64,000 nucleotides of DNA from Fasciolopsis buskii (Eukaryota; Platyhelminthes; Trematoda; Plagiorchiida; Fasciolidae): contig LUCM01004162.1 of NCBI GenBank assembly GCA_008360955.1, forward strand, positions 156,280 to 220,279. The letters are read 5' to 3'. Position 1 is the first letter of the stretch, and each line of letters opens with the position of its first letter. The notes beneath the pieces were generated by a model. That model was given only the letters and a program-made list of their open reading frames with translations, was not told the origin of the DNA and did no database searches. The position numbers and the translations under genes were made by a program. Below, piece by piece: positions 23,001-35,500 of this stretch.

Positions 23001-25740
23001 TGACAAAACTGCGAAACAATGAAAAAAACATTCAATCCGAACAGCTACTTGCATCATTCGGACGGCCAGAAACAAGTCACATGATTAACTTATCGGAACT
23101 AGATGTCATTAAAGACTCTGAGGACTATGGTTTCGAAAAATGTTGCGAAGATACCCCCGTTGTGTGGCGATGTGAACACATAAGGCATTGTGTTCATCGT
23201 ATTGCATCAACCAAGTAATTATAATGCTTCCAGCTTGCAGCTTTACGTGAAACGAAATGAAGTCGGACGAACTGCGTCTTAGATTTTAATTTTTAGTCCT
23301 GTGAGAATACTGAAAACTTTTTAGGCAATTCCTCATTTTTATGTCATTTTTGTGCGAAATTTGGATGAAAACAGTCAGCTATAAAAAAGGTACATAAACA
23401 GAATATTCTGGAGCGTTTTGCCGCCACCTGTGACATAAAGGACAAGTAAAAATTTCTAGGCCATTGAAACTGCTAATTTCCTTGTCACTGGTGTCGTAAT
23501 GGTTATCCCCACATCATTTTCTGGCAGCAATTTTTCATTACCTATTACTTTCTATCGGTAATTTGCTTTCTCTTTCATAATCCAGGCTTTCAGTCGAGAA
23601 AACTCTTTGGCTAAGTTGTGCGATATCGTGACCTTTTGAGTCAGCAGTTAGGTTTTTACGGTTGCGTTTTAAATATTGGTTTGCTTTAACTGATGGCATA
23701 TTGTTGACTTCAGCAACATTAGGAAATTTGGCTGTCGTGCATGTGAAACTATTTAGTGCTTATTACTAAGCATACAGTACTTTTATTTTACTCTGATTAC
23801 CAGTTCGGCCTCTTCTATTTATTCTCTTAGGTTTCCTACTCGTTCTAACCAGATCTTGGCCCCTTTTGCTGTAACCATCTGTTGGATACTGACTAAATCT
23901 CACCGTCAGATTTAGTTTCATATTTTACGCAAATTTTTCTACCCACGCATTAATTGCAACGTAGGGTTCTGTCGTTTGACTTCATTTTCGATAATCCAGC
24001 TGCTTTTCGGCATTAAATTGAGGCTTTAACGAGCCTTCCCGAAACAGCGAATTTTGACGATCTGTATTCTCTTCATGGAATCCCAAGACTGGGGTACTAG
24101 AACAAGAACTATGCCGTTTTGGTCCATATAGAGTGATCTGCTGTTTTTTTATTGTGTCTGGTGCACGCTGAGTTTTAGTTTTCGCTGTACTGTTTCAATC
24201 GCAACATATTCGATATCGGTACAATTTGTTAATTTTCCACTTCATTACCGTTAAAGGGCACGTGTCCATGTTATTCTGATATCCAGTGCTCGGCTCTTTG
24301 GCCTTTTTTCGTTTGAACTTCGGTATCAAGACTTTGCAGACTGATTCTGAATGCTCTGTCAACGTTTACTCCGCTGTCATCCGGTTCACCTGGCCGAAAA
24401 CTGTGCTTTTTGCTGTGATAATAACAATAATAGTAGTCATATGCACATTACCTTGACCAATGACAAACACGCTTGAGGGAAAGATCACATTCTACAAGGA
24501 AAGTGCACTTGGCTAACGGGAAGAACAATCATTTTTTGGTAGTACTTCGGAGTTTACACCGTTCTCGAAAGGTAGCGAATTGCGGCGTTCGCTTCTCAAT
24601 CCTGCTAGATAGTCTGAAAATGTCTGTTCTCACACTCATTTTTTCAGCGTTTCTTTTATCGTTTTTCGTAGGTTACAGTTGGTGGTCTCTTTTTATTCAT
24701 GCTTGGATGTAACCGTAATGCTCGGGTCCAAGTGGGTTCACCGTACCTCGTGTTTTCGTTGTTCTTACCTCAGCGCTAACTGGGGCTGAATGATCTGCTT
24801 CTGCAAGCTTGCGGTCTGGCACGGTTTGAACAAAATTTACCTTACATCCGCTTCCCTTATTTTGTCTGTTGTCACTGTTGGTGTGACATTCGCTCATCAC
24901 ATCGGTGCAGAGCGTGGTCAAACCCACCACATTGCTAGAGCACACCGGGGATTCAGTTCGACTGCAACCGTATACAGATGTAATTAGATTAGCGTATCAC
25001 TTCATCAGCGACAACCACTTAAAGGTGCTTTTACTTTGATTTTTCAGCCCATGGTCGGAAGCATCCACTAACACAATTGCGGGTGATCACTTCCGCTGGT
25101 TTACGCGCAAGCCCTCACTGACTTCAATCTCCCTAAATAGAATTTCTAAGGTCCACTCTAGTCCGGATGTATGTCATACAAACCCACGATAAAGGAATTC
25201 CAATCGCTACCGCCTGGGGAATTATTTTGCCGATCCAGCGTTGAGGGGGATTGAGGTTTAACGCTTACGAGAGCAGTCAAATTAGAAGAAAAGACAAGAA
25301 ATCGCTGCGGAACTGAAGTGTGTATATGTCGCGTGCTGTAAACTTGTATTGGGCATTTCGGCCTGCTCGCCAATTTTGCCGCTTACCCACTAGAGCCACT
25401 GCCGTTTGTTGCTGACTATGGCATACCAGCGTGGTCAATTTCTTGCCGCTGATTATTCGATTTTCTTGGTAGATGGCGCCGGGAAGTACCACTACACTTT
25501 CACTTTTTATTCCATTGAATTTTTGCTTTTTATTTTCCATCTTCCAGAATTCGCATCAATGCACAGCAATTAGGCAAGCGGTTGTTTCCACTTTCAATAA
25601 GCATCCAGCTTGCTCAATATTGTTAAGGTGCCGCCACCAGTCTGAAACTTGGGTTTTCTGCTATTTCATCGTTGCTTCCAGTCAATTTCTGGCGCAATAG
25701 TCCGTTTGCTTTCCACTGTTATTTCCGTTAACCATTACTT
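20045..25740. other. No recognisable gene
   Basis: AT-rich sequence with high stop density on both strands. The longest open stretch is 123 codons at 22847-23218 (+). It has a mildly hydrophobic start and a Cys-containing end, but no motif I recognise. Nothing here could be assigned to an element. Confidence 0.4.
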
Positions 25741-25743
25741 TTG

Positions 25744-25760
25744 ATGCTAATTATTAGCAT
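25744..25760. repeat. Perfect 7-bp hairpin with 3-base loop
   Basis: ATGCTAA and TTAGCAT are exact reverse complements separated by TTA. It lies 29 bases before a much stronger hairpin. Confidence 0.6.
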
Positions 25761-25789
25761 GAGCCAGGAATTGATTCTTCAAAGACAAA

Positions 25790-25824
25790 CAACGTTTCGA
25801 CTACCCACGGTAGTCGAAACGTTG
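25790..25824. repeat. Perfect 16-bp inverted repeat with 3-base loop
   Basis: The arms CAACGTTTCGACTACC (25790-25805) and GGTAGTCGAAACGTTG (25809-25824) are exact reverse complements around the loop CAC. A perfect 32-base pairing is not expected by chance in 64 kb. It is not next to a coding remnant, promoter or A/T tract that would make it a bacterial-style terminator. It may be the end of a foldback or other DNA element, or part of a 3' tail of a retroelement. Confidence 0.8.
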
Positions 25825-25829
25825 GCATC

Positions 25830-28590
25830 TACCAACAACGCTGTTATCAGCATTATATCATTCACAATTACAAACAAGCGATAGTCCCAAATTAAACTCT
25901 TTAGATGGAGTGTTCGTACTTGTAGAAAGGAATTTGTTTGAAGTGGATATGCCGGACATAGCACACAGCGGTGCGTGGCACCCCACTTTTGAAGTGGTTA
26001 AATTAGACAGGCAGCGGAATCCAATGAATCGGCGAAACCCAAGGAGAAGTCCTTACAAAGGTGGTGGTTCCGGGAGGAGGATGCCGTTGTACGTGTTAAG
26101 GTTTGTAATAGGTTGAAATTCTCGTGCGCTAGGATTTTGAATGCGTAATGAAAGAAGAGTCAACCGGCTAGAGATTAATGTGCCTCGCGGGTGACAAAAC
26201 GAAAAGATTGAGGAAGTCGTTTCTTCGGTTTAGCGCTCAAAGATGCATTATCCAAGCAGGGAAAAATTAAAAAGAACCTCAGTTAAGTAAAAGTGCGCTT
26301 GATGCCAACATGCCAACTTATAGGGAAGAAAGTAGAATTAAGTTCTTGTCTTAAGTATCTGTTGCACTAACAAAACTGTGGTATCCAGGCCCATGTTCCC
26401 ATGTCGAATATTCACACAAAGCATTTCGTAAAGTCAACCGATTGAACACGAGTTTCCTTGGGACACTCTCAACATTGACTTCAGCAACACACCTGCTAGT
26501 TTTTACGCATCGGATGATCTTGCCTTACCCAGTGTGCCATTCTTTACGCCTAACATTTGATTTCCTTACAGGCCAGGAGACTTCGTTACTCCTAGTCACT
26601 CGGCAACCTCATCTATAACCAACTAAACTTGAATCGAACTTTCCGCCCATCCTGACTCCACCTTCGTGAAAAACGACCGCACTAAAAATGACGATTGTTT
26701 TTAATCTGATCCACAACTTTTGCCGGTACTAGCCAATGAAGGTGTTTGACCTCCAATTTTGCTGTTCACGATAATCAAGCCTCAAGCCTGTCTCTCGATC
26801 GTTCCTGAAAAATGCAATGTTATATTTTTTTTACTGCTATGTTTTATCTCACTCCTTGCACACAATAATAGTACGAAATTTTAAAACATTTTGTTACGCG
26901 CACACAAAGTAGAGTTTAGTGATCAGCCACTGAACTTATGATAAAGATGTATGCTTGCAATTCTGTTACGGCTGTATGTCAACAATAGCTTGAAGCACAT
27001 GTTAGGTTTGGTTACTGAACTAACTGCATTTTGTGTATTCTGTCCTTTTCTTCCCTAAATTCACGTGTTCACATGTACGAAAATTTCACTACTAGTATCC
27101 ACCATATTGTAATTACGCCTTTGTACTTGACCGGCGCGTTTGCTGGTTTCTAACCTTTCAACTTAGCCATCAATTTTCGAACCTTTACGATCTCACGGTT
27201 GGAGTTTAGCACACATTTGTGGAATCGTTTTGGTCATAATCCAATATTATAAGAACGCCAGATAGCTGCTATTCTTCAATGGGATCCATATGTTTGCTGT
27301 GTATTTCTCGAAAGGTACTTGTAATAGTCCAATTGATAAACTTGGAGCGACAGAAGACGAAAAGTGTCCAGAATACGCTAAAAGTAATTACGTACTTGCC
27401 GGAGAACAAGGCAGCGGTTCGCTCGGAAATTTTTTTCACCTTTGATTCTTTGGAAGCTGTTAGATGCGTTGGTTTTATCAGCAGTAATTGAAGTATTGTG
27501 AGATAGCGCTGGTTATAAGAATTTTGATACACTTAAGCTGAAGATATAAACCCAGAGAATCAGCTAACATCCATCGTGCAACATACTCTATAGACCCGAG
27601 GGTAGACAGGCCAGAGAGCCCAACATAAGTAAACCATGGTAACCTCACGCCGGTCACGAACCATGCAAGCCAAGGTCCATCATTATTTGGCCTCTCCAGT
27701 CCATGGTAGGTTTTTCCGCCTAACCGGTCGTGGTGATAGTCCGGACAACCCATTTACCAGTCAGCTAAACATGAGACAACGGACTACACAAAATATAAAC
27801 TTTAGGCAAATGTCCAGGCCAGTTTGTGTGAGGGCTTGTTCTGATGGGCTAATTAATCTTGCACGGTCCAGTCACCATGTTTCCGTTTTTGAAATCCCCA
27901 AAACTAACTCTGGATGACATCCGAGGTGAGAACTAATGCGACAGTATGCTTCTTGTGTCGTTAACTCACGCAGCGAAACAACGTGTTCAGTATAAACCGA
28001 ACTTAATGAAGACGTACGTTCATCATCGACTACTCTCTCGATGAAAAAGGTGTTAACTGATGGAGTATGTGAGCCCGGAATGCTCGGCCGAATATCCCAG
28101 TCTACCAATAAACCACTTTACTCAGCGGTAGTGGCTGTAGGAGTAGGTGCGTTTAGTGAAGTGGCCAGAGCATTGGCTTTTTTGGCCTAGCTCAAACAAT
28201 AACTTGGTGACGAAGGGGTTTTGTAGTGACCATAACTTCAGGCGGCCCAGCTCAGCCGGTTAAAGGCATGGTGGATAGGAGCTAGGTCCTAGCTACCAGT
28301 TGCATGAGGGTTCAAACTGACTTAATTGGCAGTGACCAACAGAATAAATCAACAGATGCTCGCAAGCTGATTGGTCTATCGAAGCGGGATCCAAAGTTGA
28401 CAGATCCCGTTGCCGCTCAATGTGGTCATCTAAAACACGCTTAGATAGTGCAGCGAGATGAAAATGTAGACCTGGAGCTTGGCGGCGAAATTCCAGAGAC
28501 ATGCTTGGTACAAGATCACAGCATGGTTAATGGCTAAGCTTCCTGTATAATGCAGGCTAGAGTAGCATGGATATCCCATGACTTTGTGGA
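25830..28590. other. No recognisable gene; may include BEL/Pao gag or protease too decayed to read
   Basis: This region lies upstream of the BEL/Pao RT on the same strand, so the missing gag and protease would be expected here. I could not identify a zinc knuckle, a DTG/DSG protease motif or a long terminal repeat. Open stretches at 27636-27917 (+, 93 codons) and 27269-27753 (minus) have no recognised domain. Confidence 0.3.
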
Positions 28591-28959
28591 AGAGAAAGAT
28601 TCAGTAAATTGCATTGCTGCACAAGGGACGAATTACACCTTCTCTAGGGACATGAGCTTTAAGATCTCAAGGATGACAGTTTTAAATTGGCTTGACAAGA
28701 TCGCGCACGTTTAGAGGTAGTGTGAGAGAAGACCAAAGGTAGTCGAATTATTTCGGGGTGATAATCCCGTAGAATCCACAGGTCGAGTGCACTATCAGCA
28801 ACGCAGCGTGGGTTCTCTAAGGGCTGCTGCACTTGAAAGAAACGTCCCCTTGTGATAAACACTTGTGAGCATGAGAACTGGACAAGACGGCATGCAGCAA
28901 AACTACTGGTTACTTGGAGAAGATACTCTCGACACCTAGCATACTGTCGGAGGCATTGC

Positions 28960-29940
28960 AATTGTCAAGTATTCTGCTTTTAACTCTAAGAAACCAGATG
29001 AAATCCTTCTGGTAGGTCACTAAGCGACAGACCGTTGGTTGTTGCAATCTCCTTACTGGACCGCTCAACCAACCGGAATCTTACTTCAGCTTCAACGGAG
29101 CAAGATGACCGTGTCTGTGGACGGGATAAGCTTCTAAAATAAAAAGAACCAGTGGAATAAGTGTGCGCTAAGTTTCATGTGGTGGGATGGGGAATGACAT
29201 GGATAAGACAGTAATAGAATATCGAAAGACAGCCGACGCAGTCGAAGTGGTATCACCTGTACCCTGTGCCACTTAAGCCATATGGAAGATTGGACTTAGA
29301 TAGGGTGTGCCCACCAACCATACAACAACTGATATAGTCACTAGTACTTTCTAAGTGAATGGTGACCGCGATGTTTGACAAACTCAACACAGCAAAAGAC
29401 AATTGGTGGCTTTGGCGCAAATGTTAAACTAGGGTGACCCTAGCTTACTACATGAATTTCGAACGTTATCAAAGTTCTGTATGTTCTCCGAGAAAGTCAT
29501 TGAAGAAGAAGCACGTGAAGGTTAAACGGACCGTCAACTATGACGGAGAATAACCCCGGACTGTAGCGGCAGATGAATTCATCTTCGAACTGAAAATTTC
29601 CGATCAACCAACCACAACTACAGAAGTTCTGTCATCCGTCTCCCGTCTTTCCAACCCACGTAGGATTTCTCCCTGTGCCGCTGCTCTTCGGGAAATAGGT
29701 GTTGCACCTTCTATGGAAAAAGAAAGCTGGCTGGGGTCATCCGTTAAAGCTGGTGGGTAACCCAGCATGAGCCAAGGTTTCGCACGGTCTCAAGAGTTTG
29801 AGAACTACAAACACCACGGCGATTATTTTCCCGATTAACAAGTCCATGGGACGCTTAACCGGGACTTCGTGTTGTGTTACCCAACGTTGCTTGCGAATAT
29901 TTTCTCCTAGCGGATGTGACTAATCCTTCCAGACTATGTT
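28960..29940 (+). pseudogene. BEL/Pao LTR retrotransposon: reverse transcriptase remnant
   Basis: The RT domain of a BEL/Pao pol is visible in pieces. KYSAFNSKKPDEI (about 28967) fits 'hxavfnpxKPxKxR' at the start of the fingers. LLTGPLNQPESYFSF (about 29050) fits 'LLxGPdLtnxLxgvLxRF'. FMWWDG (29174-29191), followed in another frame by DKTVIEYRKT, fits the family-specific 'FLWWxdgdxxkpvxeYRMt'. Near 29630-29830, overlapping frames give the connection domain 'SsvFDPLGFxxPv' (seen as THVGFLPVPL), then AGWGHPL, then a P-R-x-F-F-P-like site. The YVDD box is not readable. Stops and frameshifts occur every few dozen codons, so it is inactive. It is continued by RNase H and integrase pieces downstream. 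Confidence 0.7.
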
Positions 29941-30985
29941 AGTCCCTGTCACCCTTAAATTAACCCAAATTTTGCCACTGACAAGAGATTAATTATATGA
30001 ATCAAAGTGTACTCCAAATATATGCAACGTGATATTTTTGCTAAAAGCTATTCCCTCGTTATTTGACACCGAATACTTTCTGTTCCTTTTTCGCCGTTTG
30101 CTTTTTTGAGGTCTTAAAAGGGAGGAGTAAAAACAACCATATATATGGATTCTATGATAGCATACTTGTACAGAAAGATCAGCAGGGAGCAAACTTAAAT
30201 TTCAGTTCCATAGAGCTATGCATTAAAGCGTCACCATGACTTTAAAAAGCTGCTTAGAACAAAACCTTGCTCCTGGAGGCAAACTAAAAGTGTGTTTATT
30301 TATCCGTTATTTATACACGAGTAATTGTACGTTTGCGGCTTAGCAGATTACCCCGTCGTGTTTGGACGTGAGGGTCTAGGGGTCGAATTCTACAATCACC
30401 GCTTAACTTCTCCATTTGGCAAATTTTTGTCAGTCGCGGCACCCCTTATAAGAAGTGATTGTGCACTTCTACTACATCGATAATGGGTAGTAGGTGAAAG
30501 ACACTTTGCTGATAGACACGTTTGTGCGCAAAATGCATGTATGCAAACTTATGAATGTACACTTGTGTGTGCAAACCTATTTTTGGGTGCATATACTTAG
30601 TGCGCTCGTAATGTGAAATACAAATCAGTTGATTTAATTGCGGACTAGTTGAGCTTCCTTACTGAACTCTAAGTTAATTATTCATGATGTCTCGATCTTG
30701 AACCCCGATTGATCCGTAAACCGTAATGTAGGTTGAATGGCATCTATTTTCACAAAAATCCGTCTATTTAAGAGCCACATGTGACTGCTGCAATCAGTCT
30801 GTGAAAGAGCTAAAATTATCACTGGAGTATTGGTATCGGGAAGCACAACATGATTGTAGATGCTGTTATATAGCTCAGTTTTCCGTATGTCATTGGTGGT
30901 GCCCCAGATGCGTACTAGCACAGAAATGGAAATACGCCTTTAAATTATTTCATGTACATTATCAAGGCCACAAGCAGCTTAAGCA
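29940..30985. mobile_element. About 1 kb AT-rich insertion splitting the BEL/Pao RNase H region
   Basis: Pol similarity stops after the connection domain near 29930 and resumes near 30990 with GFYATCIFLTEARVTPLKSV, which normally follows within a few dozen residues. The intervening 1 kb is more AT-rich than its flanks, with a 67-codon minus-strand stretch at 29989-30192 and no motif I can name. A later insertion is the simplest explanation, but I could not identify terminal repeats or a target-site duplication. Loss of similarity by decay is the alternative. Confidence 0.4.
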
Positions 30986-31500
30986 GTAGTGTGCGATATC
31001 ATTCCACGACGTTTGATCGCTAAGGTTGAGACGATGGATTCTATGCTACGTGCATCTTCTTGACAGAAGCCCGAGTCACACCGCTGAAATCCGTCTGCAC
31101 CCCATACCCGGAGCTGAGTGCGGCCGTGCTGGATAGCACAAGGATTTAAGAGGTGCGTTCATTCTGCCACTTGCCTGGAGTTATCATGAAGGGACTCTAT
31201 CATCGCACCACGTTGAATTCATCATGTAAATTCGTTGCCAGTAAGCCACAGGTGATGTAAGTGATTTAAACGAAGTATGCAAACCTGCCAATAATTCAGC
31301 CGTCTTGTACTCCTGAGGTCTGACGAATTTCTGGAGGTTGGAAGCACGGACCAAGGGACCAAGGTCCCAAAGCATGCTTCAACAACGCTGACATAGAAGC
31401 AGCTATAAGGAATAACCCTCACCGTAGTTGGAAGTCAAAGTAGTATGCCCATCGATGTCATAAACCCTGACGAATTGCGTCCAGTAAAACATGATCAGGA
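30985..31500 (+). pseudogene. BEL/Pao RNase H remnant
   Basis: At 31066-31137 the translation reads EARVTPLKSVCTPYPELSAA. This is very close to the BEL/Pao RNase H signature 'kaRVaPLKxvtiPRLELxaA', with the Glu retained. Downstream, broken frames keep pieces such as NPHRSWKSK, in the place of 'NPADxxSRG'. RNase H would remove the RNA strand during reverse transcription. Stops in each frame make it non-functional. Confidence 0.7.
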
Positions 31501-31699
31501 TATTGCGGGAAGACTGCTTTCTCTGGAGCTCCAGAGTTCGTGAGAACTCCTTATCGTCGAAAAGATTCAGCATGAACAAAGGGAGACCTGAAAGAACTAA
31601 CTTATCGGTTTCTCGAAGAGTGGCTGAGAAAAGGCCTTAAGCCAACAAAATACCACCTGAGCTTCAACATTCTTGTTGAATGTCATCCGAAAGCCATTT

Positions 31700-32520
31700 T
31701 GGATCATGAGATGATGGAAGTTTTGGACGCGAGTCACTAGGGCGTGTGTGCAATACCGATGTCAGACAGCAGCCATAGGGAGAGCCGTGTTATAGTCACC
31801 CTTTGTGAGCACGGAGTAACCACCGGTTGATAGCAGTCTAATGATACTAATATGGCCCCTGGTAGGTAACGTGTGAGGTGAGAGCACGGAAGAGGTGCGG
31901 ATACAGCAAAACGTGAATGACATCTCTAGCTTTACACTTAGAGTCCGCAAATTCAGTGGTAACGGTCACTTCTGCGAGCATTAGAGTGCTTTGCTAAAAG
32001 AGAAAATATGTCAACTGATTATTACTCGGGCAGTAGGCCAAGGTTTTTTGGGGTCAACCGAGAAACGCTGCGGCACAGTTATAACCTGAAGCTTGACGAA
32101 CTAGAAAAACACGACTACATTGGGGATAGGATGACGTTCAAACCCCAGTATGCTAATTACCAAAGCAAGGTATGGGGACGATTAGTCAAGTCCGTTAAAA
32201 GGGTACCACACTCATTGATGGGACAAAAAGTGCTGGATGATGAGATCCTATGCATCTTGCTGGTATAGAAAATGACAGAAATCAGCAATCATCTTATGAC
32301 TCCGGATTGTTCATCACACAGCACCCTTTTGGCACTGACCTCGAGTGACCTAGTAACATTCATGTCTGTCACCAGTTTCCCAGGTCCAATATTTTCAATT
32401 TGGCTGCCTTCATAGATGAAAGCAGAACAGTCACGAAGCCGGAGTCTTCTGAAGAAAATCAATCTTATGCTCGCAGAACTTCGCCTACCACAGGATGGCA
32501 CGTGGGCTAGTGCATATTCT
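31700..32520 (+). pseudogene. BEL/Pao integrase remnant
   Basis: From about 31890 the translation CGYSKT-stop-MTSLALHLESANSVVT fits 'YGcxFTCLtxRAVHLExaxsLxTdsF', the integrase core around its first catalytic Asp. The 86-codon stretch 32008-32268 then carries DRMTFKPQYANYQSKVWGRL followed by VKSVKR and VLDDEILCILLV. These match the family block 'wxFNPPyASHxGGxWERxvRsVKr' and the helix 'xLxdExLxTllxEvE', including the region of the catalytic Glu. The sequence to about 32520 gives 'TSSDL' and related scraps of the C-terminal tail. The integrase would insert the cDNA; here stops and substitutions (Trp-Gly for Trp-Glu) show decay. Confidence 0.75.
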
Positions 32521-32529
32521 CACTCCCAC

Positions 32530-35500
32530 CAGAAAACACATGTCACCGCACTGTCTAAAAGACTCATTCTAATTATCAAACACTGAACCAAATGACAGTA
32601 AGCTCTAAGAAAAGGTTCCCCGTTGGTGTTGATTCACTCTCCATGAATTTCATTCGCAGCATTTAGGGTGCGCATCTAGCTGGCATATTTTTACAAATCA
32701 GGATCATCTATTCAGACAGTATTGAGTAGCAACATGCAAGCAAAGGAACTAATATCTTGTTTATGAAGCCATCAAGCTATCTGATAGACGAGGTCTATCT
32801 TAGTAAGTAAAAATATGGTCTGTAGGCCTGCCATCGCTACTGAGCAAGTGAAAATGGCGGGAAATTAATTATAAGTAGAATCTTCTAATTTTAATCCAAT
32901 GTCGGAACAGATTTTTCAGTGTACTGAAGTGTAATGAGGAGTAAATATGGTGATGTGAAATGGGTCGTAAAGCACGTGATGCGCATCTGGGTGAACTATG
33001 CTGTGTGGTCATCAAATCAAACTCTTTGCCAAATGGATTTCACATTCGCTAATTTCGGTAAAAATAACTTCGAAAGTTCACCGTACAGTGGCACAGATAC
33101 ACTAGCAACAACATCGGCAAACAATAGGACAACCGAAAAGTCGACTAATGTATGGTAAAATTCAGATGAGGCTCCAGATTCGAAAACAAAACATTTCAGT
33201 TTGTTTTACCGATTAGAGTGTTTGGCGCGGTGAAAACAACGCTATTGATGGCACTGTTAATCTGCTTGGTTTTAGACAATACGTGTGTGGTATTTGTGAG
33301 GAGAATGTTCTCCTGTTATCGCGATGATTGGTCAAAGGTCTAACTGTGTCGGATGAAAAGTCATGAAATTTAGTATTCAAGATTGATTAACTCTAACAAT
33401 GAATATTCATTCTATGGTATCTACACGTCTAAACTGTAATTTTAGGCGGCCGTATAAATGTCTTCTATATTTCGGTCTGAGTTCACAGACTCCGGAATTC
33501 TGGGTTTCTTGTTATTCGATAATCTGTCGTTCGCGTCCGAACGATTTCGTTGTCCGGTTCGTAACACGAATTTCGATTTCGTCAACACAAAGCTCGTACG
33601 GGAAATTCCTATAATGCGGGAAAAATACTCATTATTGAATGGTTGCCCTGTCCGGCTGTGGTCAGGCGGCCCACTCTGCAGTGTTTCTGCCAGAAAGTTC
33701 AAATTCTCATTCTGGCGATAGACTTCCCACTTGGCAAGCCCAAGTTAGCCGTAAAATTTCTTCCGAAGCATGGTATGCATTGTCTCCTTTATTAGTGTAA
33801 AAATGTCTAAGATAAAATGATGCAAGTAAAAATATTTTCTTATAATTTTCGAAAGTTGTTTGTCTTCTTAAAAGTGCTGTTCCAGAGTTTCTCACTAAGT
33901 AAGCCCTGTTTGCATCATGTTCATTGAAAATACGTGATGATGGACCTTGTGAATGATCTTTCATAAGGTCATGAACCTGACGTCCACAACAGCGCACGCG
34001 GTATTAGCGTCTTGTAAACGTTCAAGAATAACGTACAGACTGATAAGTTTTGCTGTGTTTCTAAATTCTATGTTCTTTAGAGCACGGGCATCGCTGTGCA
34101 ACATAATGTATTAACTTAGTAGTCAGCACGTTGTGTGACTCTGCGGTGGATGCGTGACCAACAGGTTGGTAGTAAACAATGAACAGTTTTACGCTAGTGG
34201 ATTTCGTCGAAGCATGACAATCGATCGGAATTTTATGAATCAGTGAACATTAAAAATGGCAAAGTGGAGCGGCGTTCCTGGTTACCATGGGTGGAAACAA
34301 ATCCAACATATACATCGAGCCTCGATAAAACATCGGTTTTCCCATTGCGAGTGACAATTAAGTACCAACCTGTTTGAGGATTAGTTGGGTTTACTCCGCA
34401 GATAACCAAACAACAGCTTTGAAATTTCAATAGAATCGACAGTGACTCTTTCCCCAGTGTGATGAAGGTCTTTTCTCGTATGACTTTCGTCATGGTAAAG
34501 AATGGCCGTTTGCAGTGTGTAGGTCTGTTGGTCTCAGCAAGCCGTCCAAGCACAACTTTATCCTCTTAAGACTGTTTTAGATTGGCAGCTGACCAAACAA
34601 ACACACCCAGCCGCATATAATAAGACGATTTACCACCTTTGGTGGATTATAAATAACAGTGGCCGAGAGGCGAAGGAATATTTCAATAAACCTGAAGCCA
34701 ATGGGCAATTCCATGTTATCTGACAATTTGTAAACCGAATTACCTCCACCGCATACATTTTCCAAGCACCAATTATATCTCAAACCGTGGAGCTATAAAA
34801 GTTTTACCGATAATTCCAATGGAAAGTATAGTTTCATGTGCTTCAAGTCATTTTACCCAGGCTTCAGGCGACAGGATTTTGACTGCCGGTTTCAACGTTG
34901 TTCATCCTGATGTATGGTATCACAAGAACAAGTGACAAAACACAAAAGATCCTGAGAAGATTAATTGTTCCTCTGAAAGCATAGACCATACCTCCTTTAC
35001 TTTTGCAGAATAAGTCCTTACGAATATGCAGGCGGTTGACACTTTGTTGACAAAACCTGGTGTGTGAAACAACAGTGGACAGAAACGTTTCGCTTTTGTT
35101 GGCGGACTAAAACATCCGACCTCGCGTTGCATATGAATCACTTCAACACTTTCAAGTTTATACAATTTATGCAACAATTTAAAATGCATCAGTAATATTC
35201 TGTTCACCAGTGAGGGACTTCCTGAGAGCTTCGTTGTCTGTGCAGCGGTAGAAATAATCTACAATAAAGGTTAATCGTACCGTATTTGCAATTTTGACTC
35301 GAGAAGATTCGTTTTGAGGCGAACACCGTAGCCACTAGGCTCTTCGGGATAGCTGAGAGCAGTTCCCAAATGACAGCTGTGCCCGAGTGAGCCGTTCTGA
35401 AACTTATGGGGAGTTTTTCTGGAAAATGATTGGTAAGCAAAACCACATCACTTAGCAGTACAGAAAGAACTTATTGCTTTTTCATAGGACAACATCACAA

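Noticed and set aside
25790..25824. Rho-independent terminator
   Set aside because: No U tract follows, the organism is eukaryotic, and no upstream gene ends here.
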